Shown piece by piece: positions 1 to 14,600 of a stretch of 64,000 bases of DNA. The notes under the pieces are model-generated. The model was not told the origin of the DNA and did no database searches. It worked only from the letters and a program-made list of their open reading frames with translations. The stretch's first letter is position 1; every line of letters begins with the position of its first letter. The DNA is from Saxidomus purpurata (taxonomy: Eukaryota > Mollusca > Bivalvia > Venerida > Veneridae). Both the position numbers and the translations under genes were made by a program. The DNA lies in the NCBI GenBank assembly GCA_022818135.1, contig JAFMSR010000019.1:32031863-32095862 (forward strand), read 5' to 3'.

Positions 1-396
1 CTTCAAAGTTCAACAAGGGCCAAATTTAAATAAATCAGTCAGGGTTATCTAACCTGATGTTGATAACCCTAAAGACTATATTGAAGTTTTAAATCAATCC
101 CACGAGTGGTTACTGAGATATGAGCATGATAGTACCTTGGATGCAAATCTTGAACAAAATTTTCTAAGTCAAACAAGGGCCATAATTTGTACTAAATCAT
201 ACAAGAGTTACCTTACTTGACTGTCTGACACAGTGACACCCTGAAGACATTAATGAAGTTTCAAATCGATATCATAAGTGGTTACTGAGATATGTCCAGG
301 ATAGTACCTTGCATGCAAAACTATAACCAAAGCCGATGCCGACACACAAGTGACTGTAATAGCTCTACATATTCTTCGAATAGTCGAGCTAAAAAT
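1..396 (+). mobile_element. Right part of a pearl/Helentron-like mosaic repeat
   Basis: Two imperfect copies of a unit of about 160 bp (marked by 'CAACAAGGGCC'-like and 'GTGGTTACTGAGATATG' segments) are followed by a short unique tail. The tail ends in a small hairpin in which AGCTC pairs with GAGCT around 361-391. Repeats plus a terminal hairpin is the plan of bivalve pearl/HINE elements. The left end is outside the window. The family assignment is by architecture, not by database match. Confidence 0.55.
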
Positions 397-1289
397 CATG
401 ATCAAATGTAATGAGGGTTCAAATGCACAAGCATTGTCTGGAATCTTGTTGCAATATTTTCATGCTGTGCACTGCAGATCCAGGTCGCAATAGATTCCTT
501 AAACCCTGATCATTCAGAGGAAATGTCCTCTGTCTATAAAAGGCACTTTACTATGTAAGGTCTGTTTTACCTTCTAAACAATGGACAGCATAGACTATGA
601 TTAAGACTGCAACAATGTACAAACTAGGTATGATCTCCACTGGTATCTAATGTAGACTTATGCAATATTGCATCCAGAACATTACCACAGATAGTGACAT
701 TGTGTCAAATTTTCTCACCCTGTGAAATCATCATTTTATTATTTTTCAACAACATTAGTTTGTTCCTAATTGTTCAAACTATGCTAAATTCAACAAGAAA
801 AGACAAGATAATCAACTGACTATTTGTGCTAAAACATGTTATTTTCATACAGTTTGAAGAACTTTTATCTTTTCACGCGCCAACAGCTGTATAGTTTGAA
901 CTGGTTAAATTTCAATTTTTAAATTAATAAATCCTGGATCTGCCAATATTGTGCAAAAAAAATATATTTTGAAACACAGTCATATCAGGGTTGCCACATA
1001 CATAATTATGATTTTATAAAACAAGTGTATTCTGGGAATTAAAATAAATTATAAAGCTTTCTGAAAACATGGATAAAAATGGGGCATACTGGGTGTGGAA
1101 TTACGTAAAATAGTTCTGTGTTACAATACACTACCTTACTGGTTGAGGATATTTGGACAAACTTACTGTAGTAGTTTGGATCTTTAGCATTTTCTAGGAA
1201 GTCAAATCAAATAAAGTTAAACCAGAGTTAATTGTTGCCTTAAAGTCGCAGCCACCTGTCTTAGGCAATAAGTATTGCTGTATCCAAAG
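397..1289. other. Non-coding AT-rich stretch
   Basis: No exon, RNA gene or clear repeat was recognised. It lies 3' of the last visible exon of gene 1, so it is probably intron of that gene. Confidence 0.5.
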
Positions 1290-1440
1290 GAACAAGTTCC
1301 ACAGTCAAACCAGAAGAAGGTGAAGAGTGAACAGAGAGACTTGATGTGGAGTTATCTGTGTCTTGCATAAGGACACTACCCCCATGGCACTGGCGGGGAC
1401 TGAACCCAGGAACCTTTGTTTCTGAGGTGACCATACATTA
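1290..1440 (-). mobile_element. tRNA-derived SINE-like fragment
   Basis: On the minus strand the piece contains a B-box-like GGTTCAGTCCC followed about 30 bp later by GTGTCCTTATGCAAGACAC. This matches the central-domain style of metazoan tRNA-derived SINEs. A related arrangement occurs on the plus strand near 21790. It directly abuts the 50-bp tandem array that follows. Confidence 0.5.
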
Positions 1441-1975
1441 TTCCACCAATCAAGAACCCCTTCACCTGCCAGAACCCATTCACCTGCCAATTCTACCAAT
1501 CAAGAACCCCTTCACCTGCCAGAACCCCTTCATTTGCTAAGGCCACCAATCAAGAACCCCCTCACCTGCCAGAACCCCTTCATTTGCTAAGGCCACCAAT
1601 CAAGAATCCCCTCACCTGCCAGAACCCCTTCATTTGCTAAGGCCACCAATCCAGAACCCTTTCACCTGCCAGAACCCCTTCATCTTCCAATTCCTCCTAT
1701 CAAGAACCCCTTCACCTGCCAGAACCCTTCACCTGCCAAGGCCACCTATCAAAAACTCCTACACCTGCCAATTCCACCTAGTAATAAGAACCCCCTCATT
1801 TGCCAGAACCCCTTCATTTACTAAGGCCACCAATCCAGAACCCCTATACCTGTATATTCCACCTCTTACAAACCCCTTACCAAGGCCACCAATAAAGAAC
1901 CTCTTTAACCTGCAAGAACCCCTTCACTTGCCAGAATCCCTTCACCTGCCAAAGCCACCTATACTTTCTGCTTAA
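1441..1975. repeat. Tandem array, about 50-bp unit
   Basis: Degenerate tandem copies of a C-rich unit (ACCAATCAAGAACCCC, then CACCTGCCAGAACCCC, then CATTTGCTAAGGCC) with a 50-bp spacing are best preserved around 1541-1640. Copies decay toward 1975. The open frames across it are by-products of the repeat. Confidence 0.85.
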
Positions 1976-2445
1976 CACAGGAGTGACTGCGAGTCAAGGC
2001 TTTATTTATAACAGAGTTTATATAACATACAACAAACCAAAACCTATATAAGATAACCTGAAAACATAGAAATAAAAGTACTCCTACTTCTTCACACAAA
2101 ATTTAAGCATCTTTTAAGGGTTAGGTCAAAACCTGTCTACTGGCGTGACAGAATTAGACTCTGTGAGAGAAAAGTTACAATATCCTATCCTATACACAAC
2201 GGACAATTCTATCAAATGACTTTCTTTACACTTAAGGAAAAACTCATCAGTTACAATCAAAATGTATGATTTATATATTCTCTTGATTGTCCGATTTGAG
2301 TAAGTTACTATCAAAAAGGGAATAGGTCAAAGTTCCATCCATGTGTCATTTTCTCCATTTTTCAAGTAAAATCCATCGCATTTAAAGACCTGAAGTAAAA
2401 AAAATTTCATCTAAAAGTTAAAGGGAGATAACTCCAAATACTTAC

Positions 2446-2698
2446 TGCTTTCTCTTGATATGTCATTCTCTCCCTTGATTACCCACAATGCCCCATTAGC
2501 ATTCTGCTGAACACTCTTGTTGGTGCTCTCCGTAAGTTTCTCCAGTGTTGATATGAGATCAGAGTTTTCAATAAGTTTTTGTCGCACGTCTTTGTCGAAA
2601 GAGAGAGTCCAAATGATTCTGCCTGCCGAGCTCTGCTCACGAACGTCATCGTGTTGCAACATGAGGAGGAACAAGGGTACAGCGCCCTCTTCTACAAT
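2446..2698 (-). CDS. ARM gene exon 9 (last visible)
   Basis: The acceptor is TTTAAAATACAG and the donor AGCA/GTAAGTA. It encodes residues 404-487, two ARM repeats: EEGAVPLFLLMLQHDD, then GRIIWTLSFDKDVRQKL, then NANGALWVIKGEND. It ends in phase 1, so at least one further exon is required; none could be found between 1 and 2445. Confidence 0.88.
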
Positions 2699-5600
2699 CT
2701 GTATTTTAAAAAGGTAACACAAAATGTACAGTAAATTGAGAATTTTTTTTTTGATTTATGAACAGACGGACTTATGCATCATTTTGAATTCGCAAAAGGA
2801 GAATTGCCAAATAGTATATCTATGGGAAATGAATCTTTCGAGAGACTTTTTAATTAAGAAGTGGGAAACTTTCAAAAATTAAATCATCGCGCATACTAAT
2901 TACCTAATTTACAGTAACTGCTTTGTCATGACACATTTTAGAATACAGTATAACCTCTTCACAACAACACCAAATAGAACATCAATTTTTGTTTGGTGTG
3001 GAGAGGTTGTTGCTCTAGGGAGGTTAATTCATTCAGATATTACTACTTTTGGAAATAATACATTTGTCTTTGTAGAGAGGTTTTTGCTCTTCGGAGGTGT
3101 TGTTTAGAGAGGTTGGACTGACTGTACTGTATCCTATTTTAAAAGAGCTCATTCTTTGCTGTTCTGTGACTTTCAATATACACTTCTACATAATCATGAA
3201 GGTCATGTTTTTTGCGCAAATTATCTTTTAAAGTTGATGAAAGTTGAATGAAGACTGTGACCCATAGAGCGTTATCAAGGAAAATCTAATGGAGGTCACT
3301 GTGACATTGACCCACTGACCTAAAAAGGAATAAGAATCATCTACATGTTACAGGGAACCTTCTGAGCAAGTTGGATGAAAGTTGGATGAAATTTTAGCCG
3401 TGACCTGTAGAGCATTATTGAAGAAACGCTATCGGAGGTCAGTGATCTTGACCTTTGACCCACTGTCCCCAAAAATAATAGGGACCATCTACATGTTGCT
3501 GGAAACCTTCAGAGCGAGTTTGATGAAAGTTAAATGAAAACTGTGACATGTATAGTGTTTGTTATCAATGAAATCTAACTGAGGTCACTGTGACATTGAC
3601 CTTTGACCCACTGATCCCAAAATCAATAAGGATCATCTATATGTTACAGGAAACCTTCTGAGCAAGTTTGATGAAAGTTGAATGAAAATTGCAACCTGTA
3701 GATTGGTATCTATCAAAGAAAAGTTTACAGACAGACCAAAAACAGACAAACCACCATGGCACTTCGTCCAGTACCGCTAACAATCAGTAAAGCATTTATG
3801 GCTGGTGTAACATACCCTCATTTTGTTGCTGTCATTCACTGCAAGTTTATTGAGCCCTTCCGTCAACTCCTGAGGTGTGAATCCCTTAAATCTTCTTCTT
3901 GGTAGACTGATGGACTTTTCTACCCAACTCACCATGCAGTGTATAGTCCCTGTTAGAAATAAATAAGTAATAGATAGAGTACAGTTTGCGAGAACAATTA
4001 CTTTATTACTCGAGGGGCTATGCCTCTGATATTATTCTAGTAAACAGTTCTTAATCTGATTTGTATCATGGCCAATTTCCTAAACTACTCTATTGAAACT
4101 ATTTTCTATTTCAGATTAGGCTCTGTTGTTCGATATAAAGGCAATATTTCATAGGTCAGGCAAAGTTTGTCTATGCCTGACCAATTGTCAGGCACTGTTA
4201 TAATACTTTTCAGGAAGACTGTACATGACATCAAAGGCGATAAATAAAGGCCTTCAACGCCTACCATGCTGCATTAATAACGCTTTTGTGAGATGATGAA
4301 TTAATCTAAGGTAGAAACCAGGACCACCTTTTTCACACCAAAATATACACCTCGATTTATGGGCTAAGTTGACTTATGGCCGAGTATTTATATTATATTG
4401 TATTGTACAACAATGTCAATAACAATATCACGTAAATTTGGCCACAGGAACAACCTTCTCAAACAAGATTGCGCAAATAACAAATATTTAAGTGACTATA
4501 CTCTACACTACAGTGGTATATGGTCAACACCACGGGCAATTAAGATGGAGAGACCTTTAACGGCCACCACATTGCATTAATAGCGCTGATGTGAAATTGT
4601 GTATTCATTACAAGACAGAAAACCAGGATTGGGAACCAGTGTCCCGGCAGACTCTGGTACCAGAATACAATATAGCTCATTGTAATCAAGACAGAAAACC
4701 AGGATTGGGAACCAGTACCCTGGTAGACTGTGGTACCAGAATACAATATAGTTCATTGTGATCACCATGGAGGGTATACCTGTTTCAGCTATGACGGTTT
4801 TGTTCTCCTCCTCATCTACAATATTGGCGATGGTTAGAGTTGCCAGAATCTTCAACATCTCATCTTCCGACTCCATGAAAGGCATTATAGTCTAGAAGAA
4901 CAAAAGCACACTAAGTATCTCAGGCATTTTGATCTATAAAGCAATATCGACAATACATGGCAGTGATGGACCAGATTAACTGTTACAGTAAAGTTCTTGT
5001 CTTAAGACAACCCTTCTAACAAGTATGTAGTGTTCTTTTGTATTTGTGCTTTTTGGGTCCAAGATCCTCGACCCTTGATCAATTGTTCGTGGTGTATAAT
5101 CGGTACGACCCGCCCCTCAATATTTAGTGTTCTTAATAACGAAAAGGTCTTTTAACTAGTAAAACATTTTATGATGAAAAAGACTACTTCGTTCTGTAAT
5201 GTATTGTTTTAATATTGAGAATTTAATAGCAAAACTGTACAGGAAATCATGTCCATTACATTATGTGCAGTGGAGCATGCTTGTAATAAATACCTAGGAA
5301 TGGCATGATTTCTTTCGCTATATCCAAAACTTGTTGTATCAATATAAAGCAATTACTTTATACAATGTCGTATTTGGATACAACGTTTTTCCTTATATCA
5401 TACTCTTATACTTTCAATACCACGTATTTCCCTCACCTCACATTATATTTTGGAAAATAAATGAAAATAAAGAACACATGGCACTTTTATTTTTCTTAAA
5501 CGAAACCGACTTGCTATACAGGGTAATAATAACAATGTTGTAGAATGCCCAAGGCGAAAACCTTACATGAATAAGGGTGAGAACATGTAATGAATTTTTA

Positions 5601-8600
5601 TAAATCACGGAATTATATTATCTAAAACAATAAATAAACTTGGTAATTGTATAAAAGTAATTTGATAACTGCATCATTTTAACGAGTTTTCCACAATAAA
5701 ACTTCTGCATAATATAATTTATATGCATATAGTAACTGAAATATAACAGCATGCATTTTACTTGTCCCAAAGGTAACCTTGATGAATGTGTTCAAACATG
5801 AACAACCGAAACTATCTGTCATTTTCAACAAGATTAATTGTAGAGAAAACAAATTTTATGGGTAATTAATGTAACTTCTCTCTTTAGTCATCAATCTGTT
5901 TTAATGCTGTTGATTAGCTGACCTTGAGGTACATTAATAACTAATCTAATTAATATAGAAAATCCTTTTTTCTGGACCTTGAAATAATGTTATAGCCATT
6001 TTGTCCTTTCCCTATATCCAAATCAATTTTAAGCTGGTGAGACTATAATAATATAAATACAAAAGTAACGCATTCTGGGAATAATTTTGTGGACGTAATA
6101 TCCAAGTCATCAGAGTGAGCTTAAGTGAACACTACTGTATTTTGGAATGTACTGCAAGTTGAATGCCAAAATTTAATACTGAAAAATTAAACTGTCATAA
6201 ATTAAACAACAGTATTCTCACCTCTGACGTCTTGTTTTCATCGAAGAGATGCTTCATCCCAGAGTTTCTGGCCATGTTGTGTAGTATGCTTAAAGAGGCT
6301 TTGATAACATAGAATACATTCTGAAATTTATATTGTAACGTTTTAGTTATTGTCAACAATATTTCTGTTATATATTGGTTTCTTATGAAACCCAAATACA
6401 TGTACTCAGTGCATGTAAATAGTACAGTATATGTAAATTACTTTGAATCCGCCAGACAAAACGTTCGTAATTTTTTTTAAATCTGCGCGTAAAATCATGA
6501 GATCATGAGTTTGCTATTAAACAAGCAAAATCCTGCCGGTTCACACTCAGTCTGATGAACAACCAGTTGCTGAGAAACAGCATACTCAAACATGTCTATG
6601 AACACTATAAGTACGGAAAAAAAATCAAAGGGCAATAACTCAATGAAATATCATTCAAGCGAATGGAACATGCTGAGGACATGCACAACTAGGCTTGGTA
6701 CTAGACACTTCTGTGAAGTGTCATTGAATTCCGACTAGTGCTAAGAATTAGCCCGGACAAAATGTTGTTTACAGACTGGATCGGCAAGCATGATTCAACA
6801 TAGACCCCATAATACTTTGTATCTGGGGAAATAAATAAATGAGGTACTATATCAACAAGTGTTAAATCCCAAGACTGAAATGAAACACTTACTTTACTGT
6901 GTAAGGCATTGATGTAAGGTTTATGACCGCAGTTCAGAGATAACAATCTCACTGCATCATTTTCTGAGAGAGTCTGAAAGAGAGAAGAAAAAAAGTGTTA
7001 TCCTGATGACAGTGTACGCCAAACATTGAAATGTGATAACACTATAGTATAAACTTCATATCCACAATCCACAACTTGCAACAATATAGGAAAACCACAC
7101 TGCTACAAAAAACATATTCCATCCATAGATAAATAAATGTATTTGTTCATTCATTCATTCATTCATTCATTCATTCATTCATTCTTCCTCTCTTGTCTAC
7201 TGTAGATTGATGGATAATTGATTCATCACACAAAAAAGATTTTATTTACAACCATACACAGCTGGTGAAAAGAATTCTTCTGACTGATTAATTGATTGAT
7301 TGATTTATTCATTCATTCAATCATTCACATATCTAATCATTAAATACATTTTCATTCATGCATTCATTCAATCATTCATTTCATGACACCAGGTATTACA
7401 CTTAATGCCTAAAGCTTTATAGTAAAAAAAACAAACAATTTTATAGTTAAGGCCTAATTTTTTTAGTCACGAAACATTAAATTTTGTATTCAAACATGAC
7501 TCACAATTTTATCTCTATATACAAAGAGTAGAAAAATTGTGTCACATAAAACCATAAACAATTCGAGAACATATATGCTGTAAACGTGACGTCATATTGT
7601 GCCACATGACATTAAATTAGCATTCACGTAGGAAATAACGCTTTGCATTTATTCACCTTTTGTAATATCTAGTCATGTTTGAATCGAAATAACATCCTTT
7701 TCAGCATTGTTATTGTCTAATAAACAATAATTTGTTGTTCTGATGCGCAGTTAATTACTGCGGATCAGTTCTCCAAATCATTGTTTATTAAATGATGAAC
7801 ACTGCTGGAACGGATGTTATTTCATAATTAAACCCCTTACTTTTTGTCACAAGTGCAGATCATGACCATTCTGCACATCTGTGTACTCTGATCATGATCT
7901 GCACTTTTCACTATTAAGTTAAAGATGCAAAATAAAAGAAAAAGAAGTGTCAGATTTTTAAGCCAATTATTGCTTAATATGCTGAAAAATGATACCCTAT
8001 CAGGGACTAATGAAAGCTCTTACCCTGGCGAGATTGCTGCTGGCGTCCGAAAAGTTCCACATTGTGTTATATGTGTAGTACGTTGGGAACCAGACATCAT
8101 CATTCTTGAAGATCCCGATACTGTTGAGTGTTTTCAGCATCTTCATTGATACCACTGAAAAAAATAAACAAAATACATTTAAAGTTCCGCTACAAAGACC
8201 ACACAATATCAAAACCGCCCTGGAATTATTATTACTACCAAACATTTTGGAACCAAATTGCCGATTTTATAGTAAAAAGCTATTATGTCTGTAGGTAGAT
8301 AAAAAGACCATTGCCTGAAATCCAGGCTAAAAACAGAAATGATATTAAAAAAATTTATTGGTCACTGGCCTTGATTTTGAATTATCTGCCCTTGAAAATT
8401 AGAAAATATAACAAAATGCTGTGTTCAAGGGCAGATAATTCAAAATCAAGGTCTATGACCTGTGATTTTTATTTCATATGTCTGTTTCAATTAAACTTGA
8501 CTCTCAGTCACAATGCCAAGTTTGAAGAAATTCTATCAAAAGGGAAAATTTAGGTCCTATATACATTATAGGAAACTCTAGCGAACTTTATGTGATATAA

Positions 8601-11600
8601 AAATTAATCTGATTTTAAATGACACACATGCCTGCTACATTATGTGACAACCAGTCATGTCGATGTCTCTGATGTCACAATGTGTGCGTCACATTTAACT
8701 TTGAAACAGGACATTAAAAAAAATTCCCATTTTCCCTGCAACCGTTGTAATCGCCGCCTTCGCCGTGATCTGGGTTTTCCTGATTTATCGTGTAAACTAC
8801 TGCATAGATAACCTCATCATCTAATTAATCGAGACATTGTCGACAAAAGTAATGTTTTAATATGTGTAGTTGATGAATATTTTATGAAGTTATTCATTAC
8901 TACTTATCAAAAACACTATTATGAAGCTATTCATTACCACTAAGCCGTTTTGGCATGATTGGCATATATATGTATGTGATAGGGTGTTCTGGGTAGTGTA
9001 TGGTATAAAACTAACTGACCCTAGAAATTGCCAGGCTATAAAATAATATCAGTTACCGTACTTTACATTATTGCTCCCTGCACATATAAATATCAGTTAC
9101 AGTGATGGATGCACTGTGTGAATTGACTTTTCCCTGGAAAAACTTGGATACTTTTTAAAGCACCATAAGCACTTTCAATGTAAAGTTATTTATAGGCAGG
9201 CAGTTTGCATACCTTTCGTTCCTGGGAAGAACCCGCACTAAAGAACTATGCTCCGCAAGAAATTGCCAACTTAGGGTAATTAACAATTGACACAAATGAT
9301 GAGATAACCTAGCCCCTTTGTTGATCTCAGAGTTTTTATAACGAAACAATCCATTCGAACCTTTTCCCCGTGCATGTATTTGTTGTAGGTAAAATCCAAT
9401 TTTGAATGGTATTGAAATCACTTGATTTACACCAGTCCTGGCATCATGTTAGTTCTCACATGAAGGGTGAGGTCATAGTTTGGCTGAACACCATGCCCAT
9501 AAACTACGTACTACAAATCAGTCAAGGAATGGCTCATTCTGCTATAGAATATGGAAAGAGGCATGAGAATATTTACGACATGTCACCATGGGCGTAGACC
9601 TTAGGCCGTACCTTGAGGCATACCTTTATTATTAATTGTAACCAGACAAAAAAGAAAAATAAACATGATGTGAACATTCTTGAAATTTACAATAAACAAT
9701 AACAGATGAAATTGAATATTACAACTGACATAAAAGTGTTCCAGCTTCTATGAATTTCTATTCATCATTTATCATTGAAATGTCGTATCTATATCTGGCA
9801 ATTCAATTAGGAACATGGACCTAGCAGCCAATTTCTCCCTTCACAGAACTAATTTGGGCATGTTTTTCTTCAAGCTAGATTATCAAATTAGATTCAAAAT
9901 TTCTCGCAGACAATTTATTATTATACATTGTATCCCAACACTGTGTAACAGGAACAATTCAATCTGAGAATGTTAAATTCTTAAGGTTAATGAAGCTAGT
10001 TAAAGCTGCTCGCTCTCAGTTGCTTTTGAAAAAAATAAAATAAAACAAAATGATGAACTAATACATAAACAAGAGGGCCATGATGGCCCTGTATCGCTCA
10101 CCTGTCTACCATTGGCAAAAATAAAAAGGTTATTAATAGCAGAAAGGATCAATTTTTACCTTTGGCTCATGATATCCTCTTAATAAGCCTATGTAAAATC
10201 AAAAGACCCCCCCAGGCAGGGGTTAATTTTGACCCTGAGGTCAGGATTTGAACAATCTTGGTAGAGAGTCAATTATTGCCACATGCTGAATATCTAAGCT
10301 CTAGGCCTCATTATTTTGCTGTCTGATCATGATCTGCACTGTTGGCTATTCATTTTTTTGCTGTCTGATCATGATCTGCACTGTAAGCTATTCATTGTAT
10401 GTTGGCTGGTCATGATCTGCACTGTCAGCTTTTTATTTTTTTGCTGTCTGATCATGATCTGCACAGTTTGCTATGCATTATTTAGCTGTCTGATCATGAT
10501 CTGCACTTTCATAATTTAGCTGTCTGATCATGATCTGCACTTTCATTATTTTGCTGTCTGATCATGATCTGCACTTTCTGACAAATTTCAAGGATATCTG
10601 GGCTGAAAATGTAACATCTAGAGTGTTAACAAGGTTTTTCCATATTTGGGCTGTGACCTAGTTTTTGACCCCAGATGACCCATATTCGAACTTGGGCTAG
10701 AAATCAACTTAACAACCTTTCTGACAAATTTCCAGGATATTTGGGCTGAAAATGTTACCTCTAGAGTGTTAACAAGGTTTTTCCATATTTGGGCTGTGTG
10801 ACCTAGTTTTTGACCCCAGGTGACCCATATTAAAACTTGAGCTAGAAATCATAGAAACAACCTTTCTGACAAATTGCCAGGATATTTGGACTGAAACAGT
10901 AGCCTCTAGAGCCTTAACAAGATTTTTCTATTTTTGGGCTCTGTGACCTAGTTTTTGACCCCAGATGACCCATATTCGAACTTGTACGAGTAATTACTGG
11001 GATAAACATCCTGACCAAGTTTCGTGACAATTGAGGAAAAAATGTGACCACTAGAGCGTTAACGAACTAAATGTGGACGGACGACAGACGACGGACATTC
11101 ATCGATCCTAATAGCTCACCCTGAGCCAGCTCAGGTGAGCTAATCATAAAACTAAATGCTAGAACCAACAATAAATGTAAAAATCTAGGTAGGAATTTTC
11201 AAAATTCGATTGAAAATGCAAATTTAAGGCACTGCTACACTATATGTGTATATCGGAATTTCAAAAGCATTTAACTGCAATGCTTTATTATTTGGTAGCG
11301 TATTATTTCAAATGTATAGATATATATTTTACCAGGAATTTATACTGGAACTTTTTATATGACTATATTATGTTCTAAAATATCTTATTTTCATAGTTTG
11401 AGGAACTTATTTTTTCACCAAAATCTGAGAGCGAGCAGCTTTAACCCATTTCTGCATAGATTGGTAACAATGGGATCTTCTGTCGTCCAATTTAGGCAAC
11501 TCTATATCTTTAAATAGGGGTGTTTTGAAGAATTGTGATCAGATGATATAATGTTTTTGTCATCTACTTTGGAGTGTAGCGGTTTAGAAGGTATAATATT

Positions 11601-14600
11601 TTAGTAGACACTATTAAGGCACAGAATGGGTTAAAGGGACATATACCCTGTAATTGATACCAAACTAAATAACCTCCAAAACATAAATAACAGAATCTTT
11701 GGAAGTATTATAACTTAACCTAAAAGTTTCAGCTATGCATTCCCAGTCATTGTATTGAGAATATAATCTGCTAGATGTAGGGAGTGCCCCTTTAAGGACA
11801 AATTAATTAAGACTCTTTTCAGAGCCAAATTTCATTTTACAGGATTTTGTTCTCACCATGTTCACAATCCTGAATTTGCAGACATACAAATTTAATACTT
11901 TTGTAGAAATATTGTGTAGAAAAAAATTGCCCTTTTTGACAATTATTGATCAATTTCTGTATTGAAAATCGCTAAGCAGATGGTGAAAATCTGAAGCCTG
12001 TGAATACTTTAATCTACAGATTAAATTTTAGTATTAAAGATTTGACAGGGCCTAACAAGGTGAAAAGCAAAATTTTCTCAGATATAAGGCCTAATAACTT
12101 GGCAAAATCCTTTGTTGAATTAGTTTAACGCTCATTTCAATTGTCTTTTGGTCATTTTTACAGGCAGACAGTTTACCTAACAATCATTACAGCCCTATTT
12201 TGGTCAGTTTTACAAGTGGATAGTTCACCTACCTATCGTTCTTACGGTAATTTTGGTCATTTTTACAGGTGGACCGTGAGTTTACCTAACCATTTTTCCT
12301 GGCAAGATTCCTATCCTCAAAAAGAAACTGCCAACTTTCTCACATAAAGAGACATGGTCGGTAGCAGGGCTCTGACCCATGACCCTCAATCTATGCGAGG
12401 TTACTGAAATTTCAAGTCAGCGACTCTGAACCACTCTACCAGTGAGGTGGACTGGCAAGATCCACCTTCTATTTTTCCACAACGCAGAAACCGCTAACAA
12501 GCAGAAGTACAATACCTGCGTAGCCATTTTCCGCCATACAGTCGGCGATCATCTCTCGTAGATGTGTGTAATCCCAATACATATCTCCTAGCATTTTCTG
12601 GATCCGCATGCCGTCCCCACGATGATAATCTTCAAGGTTTTCCAAATGACCAATAATCTCTTTGATTTTTGCCATAAGTTCATCCTCCTGTTAAAGAGAT
12701 GTAGAGCTTTTTTTTACATGAAAACACATGAATTTTTTTTTTTTTTTTGATATTTTTCTTATGACAAAAGGTGAGGTTGACAGTATAAAAGTTAAAGGTT
12801 ATTTGCAAGACCCTAAGCACATGCATTTTTCTTTTTTGCCTTACATTTAATTCACTGGTTCAAAATTGAGATTATTTATAAATTTCAAATATATTGATTG
12901 TATAGCAAACAGTGTAGATCATGATCTGACTGCAAAGGCGATCATGATCTTCACTGCTTGCTTGCAGCAGAATCACCATTTTGGCAAGAATAGATAGGCT
13001 TATTTTTACTTTCTAGTTTACGGAGAACATAATCTAGCGTTTAATGTCAGGAAGCTGTCGTCTACAGGATCGCTTCCTTAAACCCTAAATTTTGCCAATG
13101 ATAATGTCTTGGTATCAGTGGAAACAAGTGGAAGTTTAAAACAATGAACGCCATCTTTAAACAAAAAAATTACCCAGAGCCAAAAATCATTATACAGTAA
13201 ACTCCCTATTATAACGACTCTGAATATAACAAACTCTGGATATAACAAACTTTGGATACAAAGAACATTTTTAATGGTCCCAAGGGGTTTGTTATAAACA
13301 GAGTTTACTGTACAATGTTATTCTGATTAATATATATATCAAGTTTCATTGGAAACTCAAGCAACTACAAAAATACAAGTTGACTGAGGTAATTACATTT
13401 TACCCTACCTCAAGATTTTTCAGCCTCTCAAACTTGATTCCATGTGGATCATCTCTTCTTTCGCCATTCAGTTCTGATTGATTCGACTGCACTGACGTCT
13501 GTTTTTGTAGCGTATTTTGACGTGACGGGGATTTCGCCGGAGCCTGCCGGTTATTCAAGGATGTCATACTGTCAGACAACCTTCCGCCCGACAAGTTTGG
13601 GTTAGACATGTTGTGATTCTCACTCTGGCCACGTTCCATTGGGGCAAATGTATCACTTAAACTTAGAGGGCCATCTGAAATGACAGAAGAGGTCGAAATA
13701 ATTGTAAATGTGGGCAATGTAAATCTACCATTGTAAATGTGAACACCGTAAATCTACAATAATTGTAAATGTGGGCAATATAAATATACCATTATAAAAT
13801 TTAATGTGAACAATGTAAATCTACAAAAGTTACTATAAAATTAATGTGGGCAATGTAAATCTACAGCAGTTACTGTAAATGTGGGCAATGTAAATCAATA
13901 CTATTGAAATGGGCAATTAAAAGTGAAATTGCAATGTTTGAAATGTATGAATCGAAATCTGTAAATGTGGGCAAAGTAAATCTACCATTGTAAATGGGAA
14001 CAATGTAAATCTACCATTGTAAATGGGAACAATGTAAATCTACCATTGTAAATGGGAACATTATGTATATCTACAATTATATTTATTTTAGATATGGGCA
14101 ATGTAAATCTATTAGTCTAACCTATTGTTTTTAGTTAAATATGCCCATGTTTGCAACAAAAAGGCAAAAATGATATGCCATACCTTATGACTTACTGTAA
14201 ATCAATTACTTTTCGCATGCAATTTATTTTCGCTATATTTGTGGAGGCCACTTTTCTACAAACTTTAGAATACACAAATAATTTATCCTTACTTAGTCTT
14301 TATATATTTTTTCATTTTTTTCTAAAACGCAAATTTAGATCTGGGAAACAGTTTGAAATCGGCAAAATTAAAATTCAAACATTATTTGGCATGAAAATTA
14401 ATTGGTTTACAGAATTTGAAATCGAACGATACGAAAATGTTTCCAATTGGTACGCGACACTTTTTTAACAATAATTATGTACAGTACTACTGTAAAAGTC
14501 ATCCTAAAAACTGATATCACTTTCTTATAATGAAAGCAAACAAATGTTATCCTCAACATCCCATATTCAATGCATCTCTGCAGCTCTGTTGCTGATTTGT

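Larger units (their letters stand above)
10000..11444. mobile_element. TTAA-flanked MITE split by a later insertion
   Basis: Perfect 16-bp terminal inverted repeats AGCTGCTCGCTCTCAG (10004-10019) and its complement (11425-11440) are flanked by TTAA on both sides (10000-10003, 11441-11444). TTAA duplications are the hallmark of piggyBac-type transposition. The interior is interrupted by the pearl-like element at 10071-11142. Related copies lie at 15587-16337 and 63477-63812. Confidence 0.82.
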
